Part shown: positions 55,842 through 63,477 of the stretch, one piece after another
Position numbering within the stretch: position 1 is the stretch's first letter
Layout of the letters: each line of letters begins with the position of its first letter
DNA from: Stratiformator vulcanicus
GTDB lineage: Bacteria > Planctomycetota > Planctomycetia > Planctomycetales > Planctomycetaceae
NCBI RefSeq assembly: GCF_007744515.1
Contig: NZ_CP036268.1
Location: 4,893,113-4,957,112, forward strand
Reading direction: 5' to 3'
Length of the DNA: 64,000 nucleotides
Made by a program: the position numbers and the translations under genes
Notes under the pieces: generated by a model
The model's input: the letters and a program-made list of their open reading frames with translations, nothing else
What the model was told of the DNA's origin: nothing
Databases searched by the model: none

Positions 55842-57680
55842 ATGACCGCTTTCCGACTGACGCTCGCCACCGTCTTCTCTCTCGTTGCCTTTGCTGCCAT
55901 TGAAGCGGCCGAAACTCGCCCGAACGTGATCGTCGTGATGACCGACGATCAGGGTTACGGCGAATTCTCCTGCCATGGCAACCCGATCGCCCGGACGCCG
56001 AACATCGACCGCTTCGCGTCCGAAAGCGTAAGCCTCACCGACTTCCACGTCGCCCCGATGTGTACGCCCACCCGCGGGCAGTTGCTGGCTGGCTTGGACG
56101 CTTTTCACAACGGAGCCGTCAACGTCAGCAGTGGCCGCACTTTATTGCGACCGGAGCTCGAAACGATGGCGGACGTCTTCAGCGCCGCCGGATATCGAAC
56201 CGGCATGTTCGGCAAATGGCACCTCGGCGACAACTATCCTTTCCGCCCCGAGGACCGCGGCTTCGATGAAGCCCTGTGGTTCCCGTCATCTCACATCAGC
56301 GCGGTTCCCGATTTCTGGGATAATGACTATTTCGACGACACCTATTATCACAACGGTCGTCGGGAGAAATATCGCGGCTATTGCACCGATATCTTCTTTA
56401 ATGAGGCGATGGATTGGATCGACGATGACGACGCGAACGGTCAGCCATTCTTCGCTTACCTGCCGCTCAACGCCGCACACTGGCCGTTGTTTGTCGATGA
56501 GAAATATCGCGACGAAGTCCGGGCGGTATTAAGAGACAATCCGGAATTGAAGAATTTATTGAATGACGTCACGATCGAAACACTGGTCAGCTTTCTGGCC
56601 ATGGGAGCGAACATTGACGAGAACATGGGTCGGCTCGATCAGTTCCTTAATCAGACCGGTCGTCGCGACAACACGATCGTCGTCTTCTTAACCGATAACG
56701 GCAGCACGCTGGGGCCGAACTACTTTAACGCCGGAATGCGCGGCAATAAGACCACGCTGTGGGAGGGTGGGCACCGCGTTCCCTGCTTTATCCGCTGGCC
56801 CGCCGGGAAATTCAGCTCGCCCGCCGAGTTCGACGACCTGTGCCAAGTGCAAGACCTCTTGCCGACGCTGGCCGAGCTCGCCGAAATTGACGCCGTGCCA
56901 GAAGACCTCGACGGCATGTCGCTCGCCCCACTCTTTCGCGGCGACGTTGATCGCCTGCCCGAGCGGACGCTCGTCATTAATTACAGCCGGATGCCGCCAA
57001 TGAAGGTGACCTACACCGACGAAAACCCTTCCATTCCGCAGCGAGACGGCTCAGCCGTACTTTGGAAGCATTGGCGGCTCCTGGAGTACAAACGCCTTTA
57101 TGACCTGCGGACCGATCCGCATCAGGATCATGACGTCGCCGCGGAGCATCCGGCAGTCGTTAAGAAATTACGGGACCATCTGAATCAGTGGTGGGACGAG
57201 GCGAAAGAGACCGCCCGCGCGGTGCAGCGAGTCGTCATCGGCAACGAGGCGGAGAACCCGGCGATGCTAACGGCGTGCGAATGGCTCGACGTCTTCATCG
57301 ATCAGCAGCGGCAAATCCGCCGGGGTACCCGAAGGAACGGCGTTTGGCACCTCGTCGTCGACCGCCCTGGCTCATACAGTTTTGAACTGCGTCGCTGGCC
57401 AAAAGAAACCGGCTTAAAATTAACGGACACAGTTCCGCAAACGACCGTGGTCGACGGGACATACGTCGCCGGTAAAGCCCTGCCGATTGCCCTCGGGCGT
57501 CTCCGCATTGGCGAGTTCGATAAGACCGCGGACCCCGACGATGCTGCTCAAAGCGTCCGCTTTCAAGCCAAACTCCCCGCCGGGCCGACCGAAATGCAAA
57601 CCTGGTGGCTGAATGAATCTGGCGAAGACATTTGCGGGGCGTATTACGTGTATGTGGAATACCTTGGTAATTCCAACTAA
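55842..57680 (+). CDS. Secreted sulfatase with C-terminal extra domain
   Basis: A 612-residue type I sulfatase with a signal peptide (residues 1-23). Motifs are VMTDDQGYGEFSCHGNP, the site C74-T-P-T-R, MFGKWHLGDNYPFRPEDRGF and VVFLTDNGSTLGPNYFN. After the sulfatase fold ends (LYDLRTDPHQDHDVAAEHP, about residue 430) there is a region of about 150 residues with beta-strand character, GSYSFELRRWPKETGLKLTD, probably a carbohydrate-contact or packing domain seen in several planctomycete sulfatases. The length is greater than the usual 450-500. Confidence 0.92.
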   Translation: MTAFRLTLATVFSLVAFAAIEAAETRPNVIVVMTDDQGYGEFSCHGNPIARTPNIDRFASESVSLTDFHVAPMCTPTRGQLLAGLDAFHNGAVNVSSGRTLLRPELETMADVFSAAGYRTGMFGKWHLGDNYPFRPEDRGFDEALWFPSSHISAVPDFWDNDYFDDTYYHNGRREKYRGYCTDIFFNEAMDWIDDDDANGQPFFAYLPLNAAHWPLFVDEKYRDEVRAVLRDNPELKNLLNDVTIETLVSFLAMGANIDENMGRLDQFLNQTGRRDNTIVVFLTDNGSTLGPNYFNAGMRGNKTTLWEGGHRVPCFIRWPAGKFSSPAEFDDLCQVQDLLPTLAELAEIDAVPEDLDGMSLAPLFRGDVDRLPERTLVINYSRMPPMKVTYTDENPSIPQRDGSAVLWKHWRLLEYKRLYDLRTDPHQDHDVAAEHPAVVKKLRDHLNQWWDEAKETARAVQRVVIGNEAENPAMLTACEWLDVFIDQQRQIRRGTRRNGVWHLVVDRPGSYSFELRRWPKETGLKLTDTVPQTTVVDGTYVAGKALPIALGRLRIGEFDKTADPDDAAQSVRFQAKLPAGPTEMQTWWLNESGEDICGAYYVYVEYLGNSN

Positions 57681-57762
57681 GCCTAAGAAGACCTCAGCCC
57701 GTTTAATCGTGGGCGATACGCACGCCCGCCTCGACGAAGCCGCCTATCCACAACGTGCTTCT

Positions 57763-57788
57763 TAAGCGGTGGCAGTCTCAACCGCTTA
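57763..57788. terminator. Hairpin between convergent sulfatase and marC
   Basis: An 8-bp perfect stem, TAAGCGGT / ACCGCTTA, with a 10-base loop sits 83 bases after the sulfatase stop and 21 bases ahead of the marC stop. It probably terminates the marC or sulfatase transcript. Confidence 0.5.
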
Positions 57789-57808
57789 CTTCTATCCCGC
57801 CGCGGCAT

Positions 57809-58426
57809 CTACTGTTGAAAGAAATCTTTCACACCGGCGAGGACGTTCCCGGTGGCGATCGAGGCTAAGATCATCCCCATCACCCGGCTGACGATGCTCG
57901 CGCCGCCGTCGCCAATTAATTTCGAAATTCGCTCCGCCCCGAGCATAAAGAGATAGGCCGAGAGCAAAACGGCCAGCATGATGACGGCCGTCACGACCTG
58001 ATGCAGGATGGAGTAGCGATGATTCTCGGTGAGCAGCACGGCCGCCATCATCGCCCCCGGCGAAGCCAGTGACGGCGTCGCCAGCGGGAAGATCGCCTTA
58101 TCGGTCGCGGATCGAACCGACCGGATCTCGCCCTCCTGCTTGCTCTCGCCGAAGATCATCGTCAGCGCGAACAGGAACAGCACGATCCCACCGGCGATCT
58201 GAAAGCTGAGCAGCGATACGTCCATCGCCACCAGCAGCAGTTCCCCCGCGATGATGAAGAACAGCAGAATCCCCGCCGCCGTGATCGCGGCGATGCGAGC
58301 AATCCGCCGCTGCTCGTGCGCCTCGGCGTCCCGCGTCGACGCGATAAAGACCGGCACCGTCCCGATGGGATCGATCACGGCCCACAACATCACGAACGTG
58401 GTGAGTATCTCCTGCGGCGTCTGCAT
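57809..58426 (-). CDS. MarC-family integral membrane protein
   Basis: 205 residues from ATG at 58426, which gives the family start (MQTPQEILTTFVMLWAVIDP). Six helices are seen. Family motifs are AVIDPIGTVPVFIA, AGGIVLFLFALTMIFGES and PLATPSLASPGAMMAAVLL. MarC proteins are widespread and of unknown function; a link with antibiotic resistance was not upheld. An open frame continues 105 codons upstream but lacks likeness, so I did not use it. Confidence 0.9.
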   Translation of the reverse strand: MQTPQEILTTFVMLWAVIDPIGTVPVFIASTRDAEAHEQRRIARIAAITAAGILLFFIIAGELLLVAMDVSLLSFQIAGGIVLFLFALTMIFGESKQEGEIRSVRSATDKAIFPLATPSLASPGAMMAAVLLTENHRYSILHQVVTAVIMLAVLLSAYLFMLGAERISKLIGDGGASIVSRVMGMILASIATGNVLAGVKDFFQQ

Positions 58427-58650
58427 GGGGAGAGCGTATCGGCAGGAAGAGCGGCAGCAAAGTGCGGGCGGGTGAGCAAGTCTCAAACCGGTGGCCGGGA
58501 GGTCGACACCTCCGGGGTCCCCGCGCGATTCGCGATCAGTCGTCGATCTCTTCGGACAAATAACGCACAGTGACAATGGCCGCGTTGACGAGTATCCTGA
58601 TGTGTTGCAACTGCCTTCTGCCACATTTCTCCATTGATCGAGGGTCGCCG

Positions 58651-60237
58651 ATGCAGTCTGAGACCAAACTCTCAGCGTTTCACTTCCAGTTTCCAAAGGA
58701 AGCTTATCAAGCGCTATGCACTTCGCTTGTCGCGTTCGCAATCATCCTTACGCCCATCGTGGGAGTTGGAGATGAAACGGAGTTCGATCAATACGGTGGC
58801 AACAAGTCGATGATATCGGAGGCCACCGGGTTCTTCCGGCTCGAGAAATTTGAGGACCGCCACTTTCTGGTCACTCCTGAAGGGCACGGCTACCGGGCGC
58901 TCGGGATCAATCATTTTCACAACATGTCGTCGAAAGACTACGACGCGGCAATTCAGCAAATTAAGTCGTGGGGATTTAACGCCGGCTGCTACCAAGGACC
59001 CCGATGGATGTGGGAGCGCTACCCTTACACGAAAGGTATCAATCTCGTTCCCGTCTGCGTTTGGAAGCCGGCTTCGCAGTTCGCTTTCAAGGATGTGTTT
59101 GATCCCACCTTTTTAACCGAAATGGAAACCGCTGTCCGAAAGGTCGTTGAGCCGCAATCCGATAACAAGATGCTGATCGGCTATTTTTGGACCGATATTC
59201 CGATTTGGTCACGCATGAAAAACGGGGGTTGGATCAAGTTCTATAAGTCGCTCCCCGCAGACTCGGCGGGCGGGATGAAATGGCGGTCATGGAAGGCTGC
59301 GCACGAGGGAAATGACGAGAGTGAATTTCTCGCGGTCATCGCAAAGCAACTTTATAGTAAAGGCTACGAAATCGTTCGCCGATATGACAAGAATCATTTG
59401 ATTCTCGGTGACCGGTACCATCAAGTCGACATCCCGGAGGCCGTCGTTCGAGAAGCCCTGCCCTACATCGACGCGATTTCCATCCAGCCGACGAGCCGCG
59501 AGTTTAATTTCAAGGTTTTTGATCAAATCTATCAGCAATACAAGAAGCCGATTTACATCGCTGACCATGTCAGTTCTTATGCGACAGACGCCTTTCCCGT
59601 GACGATGGGCCAGGCCGCCGGCAGCGCCGATGCCTATGGCGCCTACTATCGTCGTTACGTGACTGCCGCGCTGTCACGTCCTTACATGATCGGCTTCAAC
59701 AAGTGTCAATATCAAGACGAGCCAAGGCCGCGACTGTTGAAGCAGGGATTGCTGAACGTCAATGAGCAACCCTATCCGGTGGTCGACCGAGTACGAGAAG
59801 CGAATTATCTTGCGTTGAATCATGCCTATGAAGGAACGGAACCCCGCTTCGCAGCCCGCATTAAGAATGAAGAGCGTCCCGATGTCGCTGATCCAACCAC
59901 GCCCTTGCGGATATTGGCTCCGGCCAGCGGTGCGAAACTTTCCACGCAGGCCGACGTGGTGATCCGTGCTGCCGTCGACCTCGAGAAACTCGGTGGTCGC
60001 CAAGTCCGCTTTTACTATGTGGATAAGCAATGGAAACTCATCGGCCGCGACGAGACGGCACCATTTGAGGTGACTTGGAAATCACCCCCCGCCGGCGATT
60101 GGGACATCGTCGTTGCGGTCCACGGAAACGACTGGAAGATTCTTTCAAAGTCACGCGTGAGTGTCTCTGTGGCAGAGGGCTCAATCGCTACGGACGCCTC
60201 TGATGCTCCACCGTCCTCATCAGTTGACACTGATTGA
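58651..60237 (+). CDS. Secreted agarase-like glycoside hydrolase
   Basis: 528 residues from ATG at 58651, with a membrane-type signal (LCTSLVAFAIILTPIVGVG, about residues 22-42). The barrel region starts FEDRHFLVTPEGHGYRALGI, followed by NHFHNMSSKDYD and SWGFNAGCYQGPRWMWE. These resemble GH50-type and related agarases of planctomycetes, in which a retaining mechanism uses two Glu; I cannot place them safely here. The C-terminal part (about 420-515) is Ig-like (ILAPASGAKLSTQADVVIRA, then FEVTWKSPPAGDWDIVV). With the nearby sulfatases it suggests use of sulfated algal polysaccharide. Confidence 0.68.
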   Translation: MQSETKLSAFHFQFPKEAYQALCTSLVAFAIILTPIVGVGDETEFDQYGGNKSMISEATGFFRLEKFEDRHFLVTPEGHGYRALGINHFHNMSSKDYDAAIQQIKSWGFNAGCYQGPRWMWERYPYTKGINLVPVCVWKPASQFAFKDVFDPTFLTEMETAVRKVVEPQSDNKMLIGYFWTDIPIWSRMKNGGWIKFYKSLPADSAGGMKWRSWKAAHEGNDESEFLAVIAKQLYSKGYEIVRRYDKNHLILGDRYHQVDIPEAVVREALPYIDAISIQPTSREFNFKVFDQIYQQYKKPIYIADHVSSYATDAFPVTMGQAAGSADAYGAYYRRYVTAALSRPYMIGFNKCQYQDEPRPRLLKQGLLNVNEQPYPVVDRVREANYLALNHAYEGTEPRFAARIKNEERPDVADPTTPLRILAPASGAKLSTQADVVIRAAVDLEKLGGRQVRFYYVDKQWKLIGRDETAPFEVTWKSPPAGDWDIVVAVHGNDWKILSKSRVSVSVAEGSIATDASDAPPSSSVDTD

Positions 60238-60287
60238 GCCGGCTCGGCGGAATGCTCCGTCGCAATCATCACGATCGAGTCGAACGC

Positions 60288-60408
60288 GGGGTGGCGGGTC
60301 TGAACCGAAGGGCCCGACCCGGATCGCTATGTCTGGTCTCACCGACGAAGGTTGATGAAACGACTCAACCCGCACACTTCGCGGCTCGCCTTTCAGTTGA
60401 GCCCCGCC
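60288..60408. repeat. Palindromic repeat B, copy 1
   Basis: A 121-bp element. The left end reads GGGTGGCGGGTCTGAACCGA and the right end TTTCAGTTGAGCCCCGCC. Read on the opposite strand the right end is GGCGGGGCTCAACTGAAAGG, so the ends pair over about 27 bases with few mismatches. A second copy lies at 63289-63404. Confidence 0.7.
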
Positions 60409-60470
60409 GTCTGCCGACCATCAGCCTCGCTCCTGAATTAAAAGGACCCGGTTCTTGAAACCACGCTCTA

Positions 60471-60764
60471 TCACCAACCGTCGGCAGGATCTCGATTGCC
60501 GCGATGCCGCGACGAATCGGACTGAATCATCCCACGGAAGTACGCTTTGCCCTGCGGATCTTCATCGGGATAGGGATCGATGCTTTCCGGGTCGTCCGGG
60601 TCCGCTCTTAGAAAGCTGATGACGCCGAAAATCGGGAAGAATAAAATCCAACCCAGCCACAGCATCTTGAGCTTCGGCGGCAGGTCCAAGGTCCATAACC
60701 GCCGGAATGCCCAGAGATAGAGTGCCAGCACGGCAATAGAACCGGCGATCAGCAATACTTCCAT
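60471..60764 (-). CDS. Small membrane protein with PLDc_N-like helices
   Basis: A 97-residue protein with helix 1 at about residues 3-22 and helix 2 at about 33-52 (LKMLWLGWILFFPIFGVISF). This two-helix hairpin with a Pro at the turn resembles the PLDc_N/cardiolipin-synthase N-terminal anchor, but no phospholipase domain follows. An acidic tail (DPDDPESIDPYPDEDPQG) faces the cytoplasm. Unknown function. Confidence 0.6.
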   Translation of the reverse strand: MEVLLIAGSIAVLALYLWAFRRLWTLDLPPKLKMLWLGWILFFPIFGVISFLRADPDDPESIDPYPDEDPQGKAYFRGMIQSDSSRHRGNRDPADGW

Positions 60765-60786
60765 CTAAGACTTCCTCTACTTTCGC

Positions 60787-60981
60787 GGATGGCCCGGAGG
60801 TTAATACCTTCAGGCGGCGGAGCCGCAAGAGGTTTGGTGTTCGATTCCGGCCGCTGAGGGTGGTACCAAGTTGCCCTCTGGCTTGGCTTCGCCGTAATCT
60901 CGAACAGGTGTCATCTATCGGAAGTCCGCCCCAAAACCTCTTGTCGCTTCGCGACCCGGAGGTGTGACCTCCGGGCTACCC
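60787..60981. repeat. Palindromic repeat C, copy 2
   Basis: A 195-bp element with imperfect terminal inverted repeats of about 48 bases. The left end reads GGATGGCCCGGAGGTTAATA, then GGCGGCGGAGCCGCAAGAGG. The right end read on the opposite strand is GGGTAGCCCGGAGGTCACAC, then GGTCGCGAAGCGACAAGAGG. Each arm holds two small hairpins. It fills most of the 307-base gap between the genes at 60471 and 61072; no gene is seen there. Confidence 0.85.
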
Positions 60982-61071
60982 GTGCGGGGTAACGCGGCCT
61001 TGCTGGAGGGGTTATCTCCAAACTCGCTCAACTGGGGGTAGGCGAAAGCGCCTGTCCCCAGCCACCCGTCG

Positions 61072-62115
61072 CTATTTCAATGACGCCTTGGCCTTTGGGA
61101 AGGCCCAAGTTCCGTCAAGTATTTCAGTCCGCGGTCGATAGAGCCTGACCATATAACTCCATCCCGCCATGATGCGAAGATAGTTTGGTGCATCTGGGTC
61201 GCCGCCGAAGTGAATGGTGATGGTGCCGTCCTCTGCGGGTTGCGCGGAAACGTTGTTCACCGAAGCTTGTTCAGCGGGCGCCTCGAAGAATCCATCCTTG
61301 TTGTAAACAATGACTGACCAGAAGCCGTCGACCGGGACATCCTTCACAGTCAATACGTGCGGGGTTTGTCCGTCATTCTTCTCCGGCGACACATTCAGGT
61401 AGATCGCGTCTTTTCTCTTGTTCCCCCCGAAGCCTCCTGCCGTTCCAATCAAGTGCCGGACCGGATCTACTTCATCTTTGCGACCAAACATCCCTGAGCT
61501 GTCCGGTACCCAAGGGGACGTCGCTAAAATTGCTTTCCGAAGATTGGCCAACTCCGTTACATCCCAATCGGGTGCCACAAATTCTCCCGGACTTTTTTGT
61601 GTCACCTTGATGGAATCTTGAATTCGACGAAGTTCCGCAATGTCAGCAGGGTCGTCGGCATTCACGAAGGTCCGCAAGTTCACCTGGATGTATCGCGTCC
61701 CCATTTCTTCTTGAGTAAACGTGTATTTGTCAGGTTCGTAGATCGTCCGCTGCAAGTAGTGGTCTTCGTTGACCACCAGCATGGACTGAAAGCGGTCACC
61801 TGTATCTGGCTTTTCGATTGTGACTGGGTTCGTGAGGTCAAAAATGGCGACACTGTAAGGCGTGTCACGGTTCATTCGGATGACGGGTTGTCGATCGACC
61901 GGTGTCGGTTCTCGGTCGTGAACGAACTTCCCAAGCGCACCCTGCGCGACTCGTTTCCGAAAGTAATTATCCGTTTCTGCGCGAACGAAATTATCGATCG
62001 TAATTTTGGGCGCAGTTTCTTGTGCGACGATCGGCGATGTTGGAAGAACAGAAAGAACGAACAACGCTGCCGCATACTTTTTCGCAATCAATTTCGCAAC
62101 GTGGAAAGACTTCAT
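61072..62115 (-). CDS. Exported DUF1254/DUF1214-type protein
   Basis: 347 residues from ATG at 62115 (MKSFHVAKLIAKKYAAALFV begins the signal peptide, cleaved after IVAQE). The order FVRAETDNYFRKRV, IRMNRDTPYSVAIFDL and VVNEDHYLQRTIYEPDKY fits the DUF1254 half. VDGFWSVIVYNKDGFFEAP and TIHFGGDPDAPNYLRI fit the DUF1214 half. This family is widespread and of unknown function, usually periplasmic. Frames upstream of 62115 belong to the flanking repeat and are not used. Confidence 0.82.
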   Translation of the reverse strand: MKSFHVAKLIAKKYAAALFVLSVLPTSPIVAQETAPKITIDNFVRAETDNYFRKRVAQGALGKFVHDREPTPVDRQPVIRMNRDTPYSVAIFDLTNPVTIEKPDTGDRFQSMLVVNEDHYLQRTIYEPDKYTFTQEEMGTRYIQVNLRTFVNADDPADIAELRRIQDSIKVTQKSPGEFVAPDWDVTELANLRKAILATSPWVPDSSGMFGRKDEVDPVRHLIGTAGGFGGNKRKDAIYLNVSPEKNDGQTPHVLTVKDVPVDGFWSVIVYNKDGFFEAPAEQASVNNVSAQPAEDGTITIHFGGDPDAPNYLRIMAGWSYMVRLYRPRTEILDGTWAFPKAKASLK

Positions 62116-62173
62116 AGTTAAATTTCCCTCGTGAATTGGGAATGCTCCCAGGAATTGGCCTGAGAGCAATCGC

Positions 62174-62368
62174 GGTTGGCCCCGAGGTTATTACCTCCGG
62201 GCGGCGGAGCCGCAAGAGGTTCGGTGTTCTAATTTGTTGGAACAGGGTCGTCCCGCATCGTCGTCTGACTGGGCCTCGTTGTGATCTGAAACCCGCGTCG
62301 TAAATCGGAAGTCCGCCCCAAAACCTCTTGTCGCTTCGCGACCCGGAGGTGTGACCTTCGGGTTACCC
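62174..62368. repeat. Palindromic repeat C, copy 3
   Basis: A 195-bp copy very close to copy 2 (60787-60981). The arms start GGTTGGCCCCGAGGTTATTA and end GGTTACCC, and the inner part, with AAGTCCGCCCCAAAACCTCT, is shared. The two copies flank the DUF1254 gene in the same orientation, so recombination between them would delete it. Confidence 0.85.
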
Positions 62369-62422
62369 GTGTTGATCAAGCCGAACCTACTGTCGTAAAT
62401 AGCAGACCCCCGATCGGGGCGC

Positions 62423-62677
62423 TTAACCGGCATCGGAAAGCCCGAAGTTTGCCGCGAACCCACGAATGAAGTTTTTAACCTCTGGGTCGGTCTGCTCAAC
62501 TGCAAGCTCTTCGAGAGTACGGCAAACATCCTCAACTTCTGATTCAGTAAGGCGCTGCAAATTCGCTGCAATTCCTTCTAAACCGCGCACGCTCACGTCC
62601 TCATCGATAGCATCATCGTGGCAGAATTCAAAAACTGCCGCAGCGTCCACGATTGTCTTCACAAGTATCCTGTTCAT
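62423..62677 (-). CDS. Small acidic protein, unknown
   Basis: An 84-residue acidic protein, largely helical by residue pattern (GLEGIAANLQRLTESEVEDV, CRTLEELAVEQTDPEVKNFI). No signal peptide or membrane segment is seen. I know of no family. It sits among repeats B and C, near an equally unknown gene at 62758 on the same strand. It may be an accessory gene, perhaps an immunity-type or antitoxin-type protein by size and charge, but nothing shows this. Confidence 0.5.
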   Translation of the reverse strand: MNRILVKTIVDAAAVFEFCHDDAIDEDVSVRGLEGIAANLQRLTESEVEDVCRTLEELAVEQTDPEVKNFIRGFAANFGLSDAG

Positions 62678-62732
62678 TGATCACTTCGATCTCAATATCA
62701 ATTATCCGAGGTCGATAAATATTTTGCGCGAA

Positions 62733-62765
62733 TGGCTCGGAGGCTATCACCTCCGGGCTACCCGC
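62733..62765. repeat. Short relic of repeat C
   Basis: ATGGCTCGGAGGCTATCACC, followed by TCCGGGCTACCCGC, matches the outer hairpin of a repeat C arm. It lies next to the stop of the gene at 62758 and overlaps its last codons. Confidence 0.55.
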
Positions 62766-63426
62766 TACCCGCGTTCAGGTTAACTTCTAACAGCGAAATA
62801 AACTTTGCCCCGCGTTCCCGAAGGGATTCAAAGCTAGGACTTAAATCTGGATATGAAGTATCACAAAGCCGAATCGGAATAATATGAGAATCGGCAACAT
62901 CCCTGGTCACCTCTTTTTGGAGTTTAGTGACTGTCTCTGCCGCTTCAGCGAAGTCTTTGCACGTGCATTCAAGCAAGGCCGCGTACGCGATTCCTAAGAT
63001 GAGTCCATGAACTTCAACCGGATCGCCACCGAAGAAGGTGGGATACTTCAAAACATGCCTGGCAGCCGCCACAAATTTTTCTGGATTCGCCATGTATCTT
63101 ACAGCTTTGGTGTAGACGTGGGTGGCGCGGAGTTCACCACCTCCGGGCGGCGGAGCCGCAAGAGGATCGATGTTTAGGTCCGCTGGCTTAAGGGCATATC
63201 GAGTCGCTCTCTGACTTGGCTTCGCCGTAATCTCGAACAGGTGTCGTATATCGGAATTCCGCCCCATAACCTCTTGCCGCTTCGCGGCGGGTGGCGGGTC
63301 TGAACCGTAGGGCCAGACCCGAATCGCATTGAGTATCCTCCCAGCGAATGGACGCAAGTCGTCAGTCTCACACTTCGGGACTCGCCTTTCAGTTGAGCCC
63401 CGCCACACATCGTGAATCTGAGTCAT
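62758..63426 (-). CDS. Unknown protein, N-terminal part encoded by repeats B and C
   Basis: The open frame is 222 residues. The last 111 residues (from an ATG at 63093, MANPEKFVAAARHV) look like an ordinary helical protein, FVAAARHVLKYPTFFGGDPV and KDFAEAAETVTKLQKEVTRD, with three Cys. The first 111 are mostly repeat B2 and C4 DNA read as protein. A start at 63426 (MTQIHDVW) has GAGGGTG before it, which suggests that the elements entered the gene near its start without closing the frame. If not, the gene begins at 63093. The family is unknown. Confidence 0.5.
   Translation of the reverse strand: MTQIHDVWRGSTERRVPKCETDDLRPFAGRILNAIRVWPYGSDPPPAAKRQEVMGRNSDIRHLFEITAKPSQRATRYALKPADLNIDPLAAPPPGGGELRATHVYTKAVRYMANPEKFVAAARHVLKYPTFFGGDPVEVHGLILGIAYAALLECTCKDFAEAAETVTKLQKEVTRDVADSHIIPIRLCDTSYPDLSPSFESLRERGAKFISLLEVNLNAGSG
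63120..63290. repeat. Palindromic repeat C, copy 4, joined to repeat B
   Basis: The left arm GGGTGGCGCGGAGTTCACCA, then GGCGGCGGAGCCGCAAGAGG, is a normal C arm, and the inner part matches copies 2 and 3. The right arm is cut after CTCTTGCCGCTTCGCGGCGG, where repeat B copy 2 begins. Confidence 0.75.
63289..63404. repeat. Palindromic repeat B, copy 2
   Basis: A 116-bp copy of the element at 60288-60408. The left end GGGTGGCGGGTCTGAACCGT and the right end TTTCAGTTGAGCCCCGCC are shared, with about four mismatches in the conserved parts. It abuts repeat C copy 4. Confidence 0.75.
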
Positions 63427-63477
63427 TTAGCACCCTCGATAGACGGAACGAGTACTTGCCGAGTGTCCGAAAGATTC

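Noticed and set aside
58427-58741. N-terminal extension of the MarC protein
   Set aside because: MarC proteins begin close to the ATG at 58426; the extension is Arg/Cys-rich and reads the promoter region of the divergent hydrolase gene.
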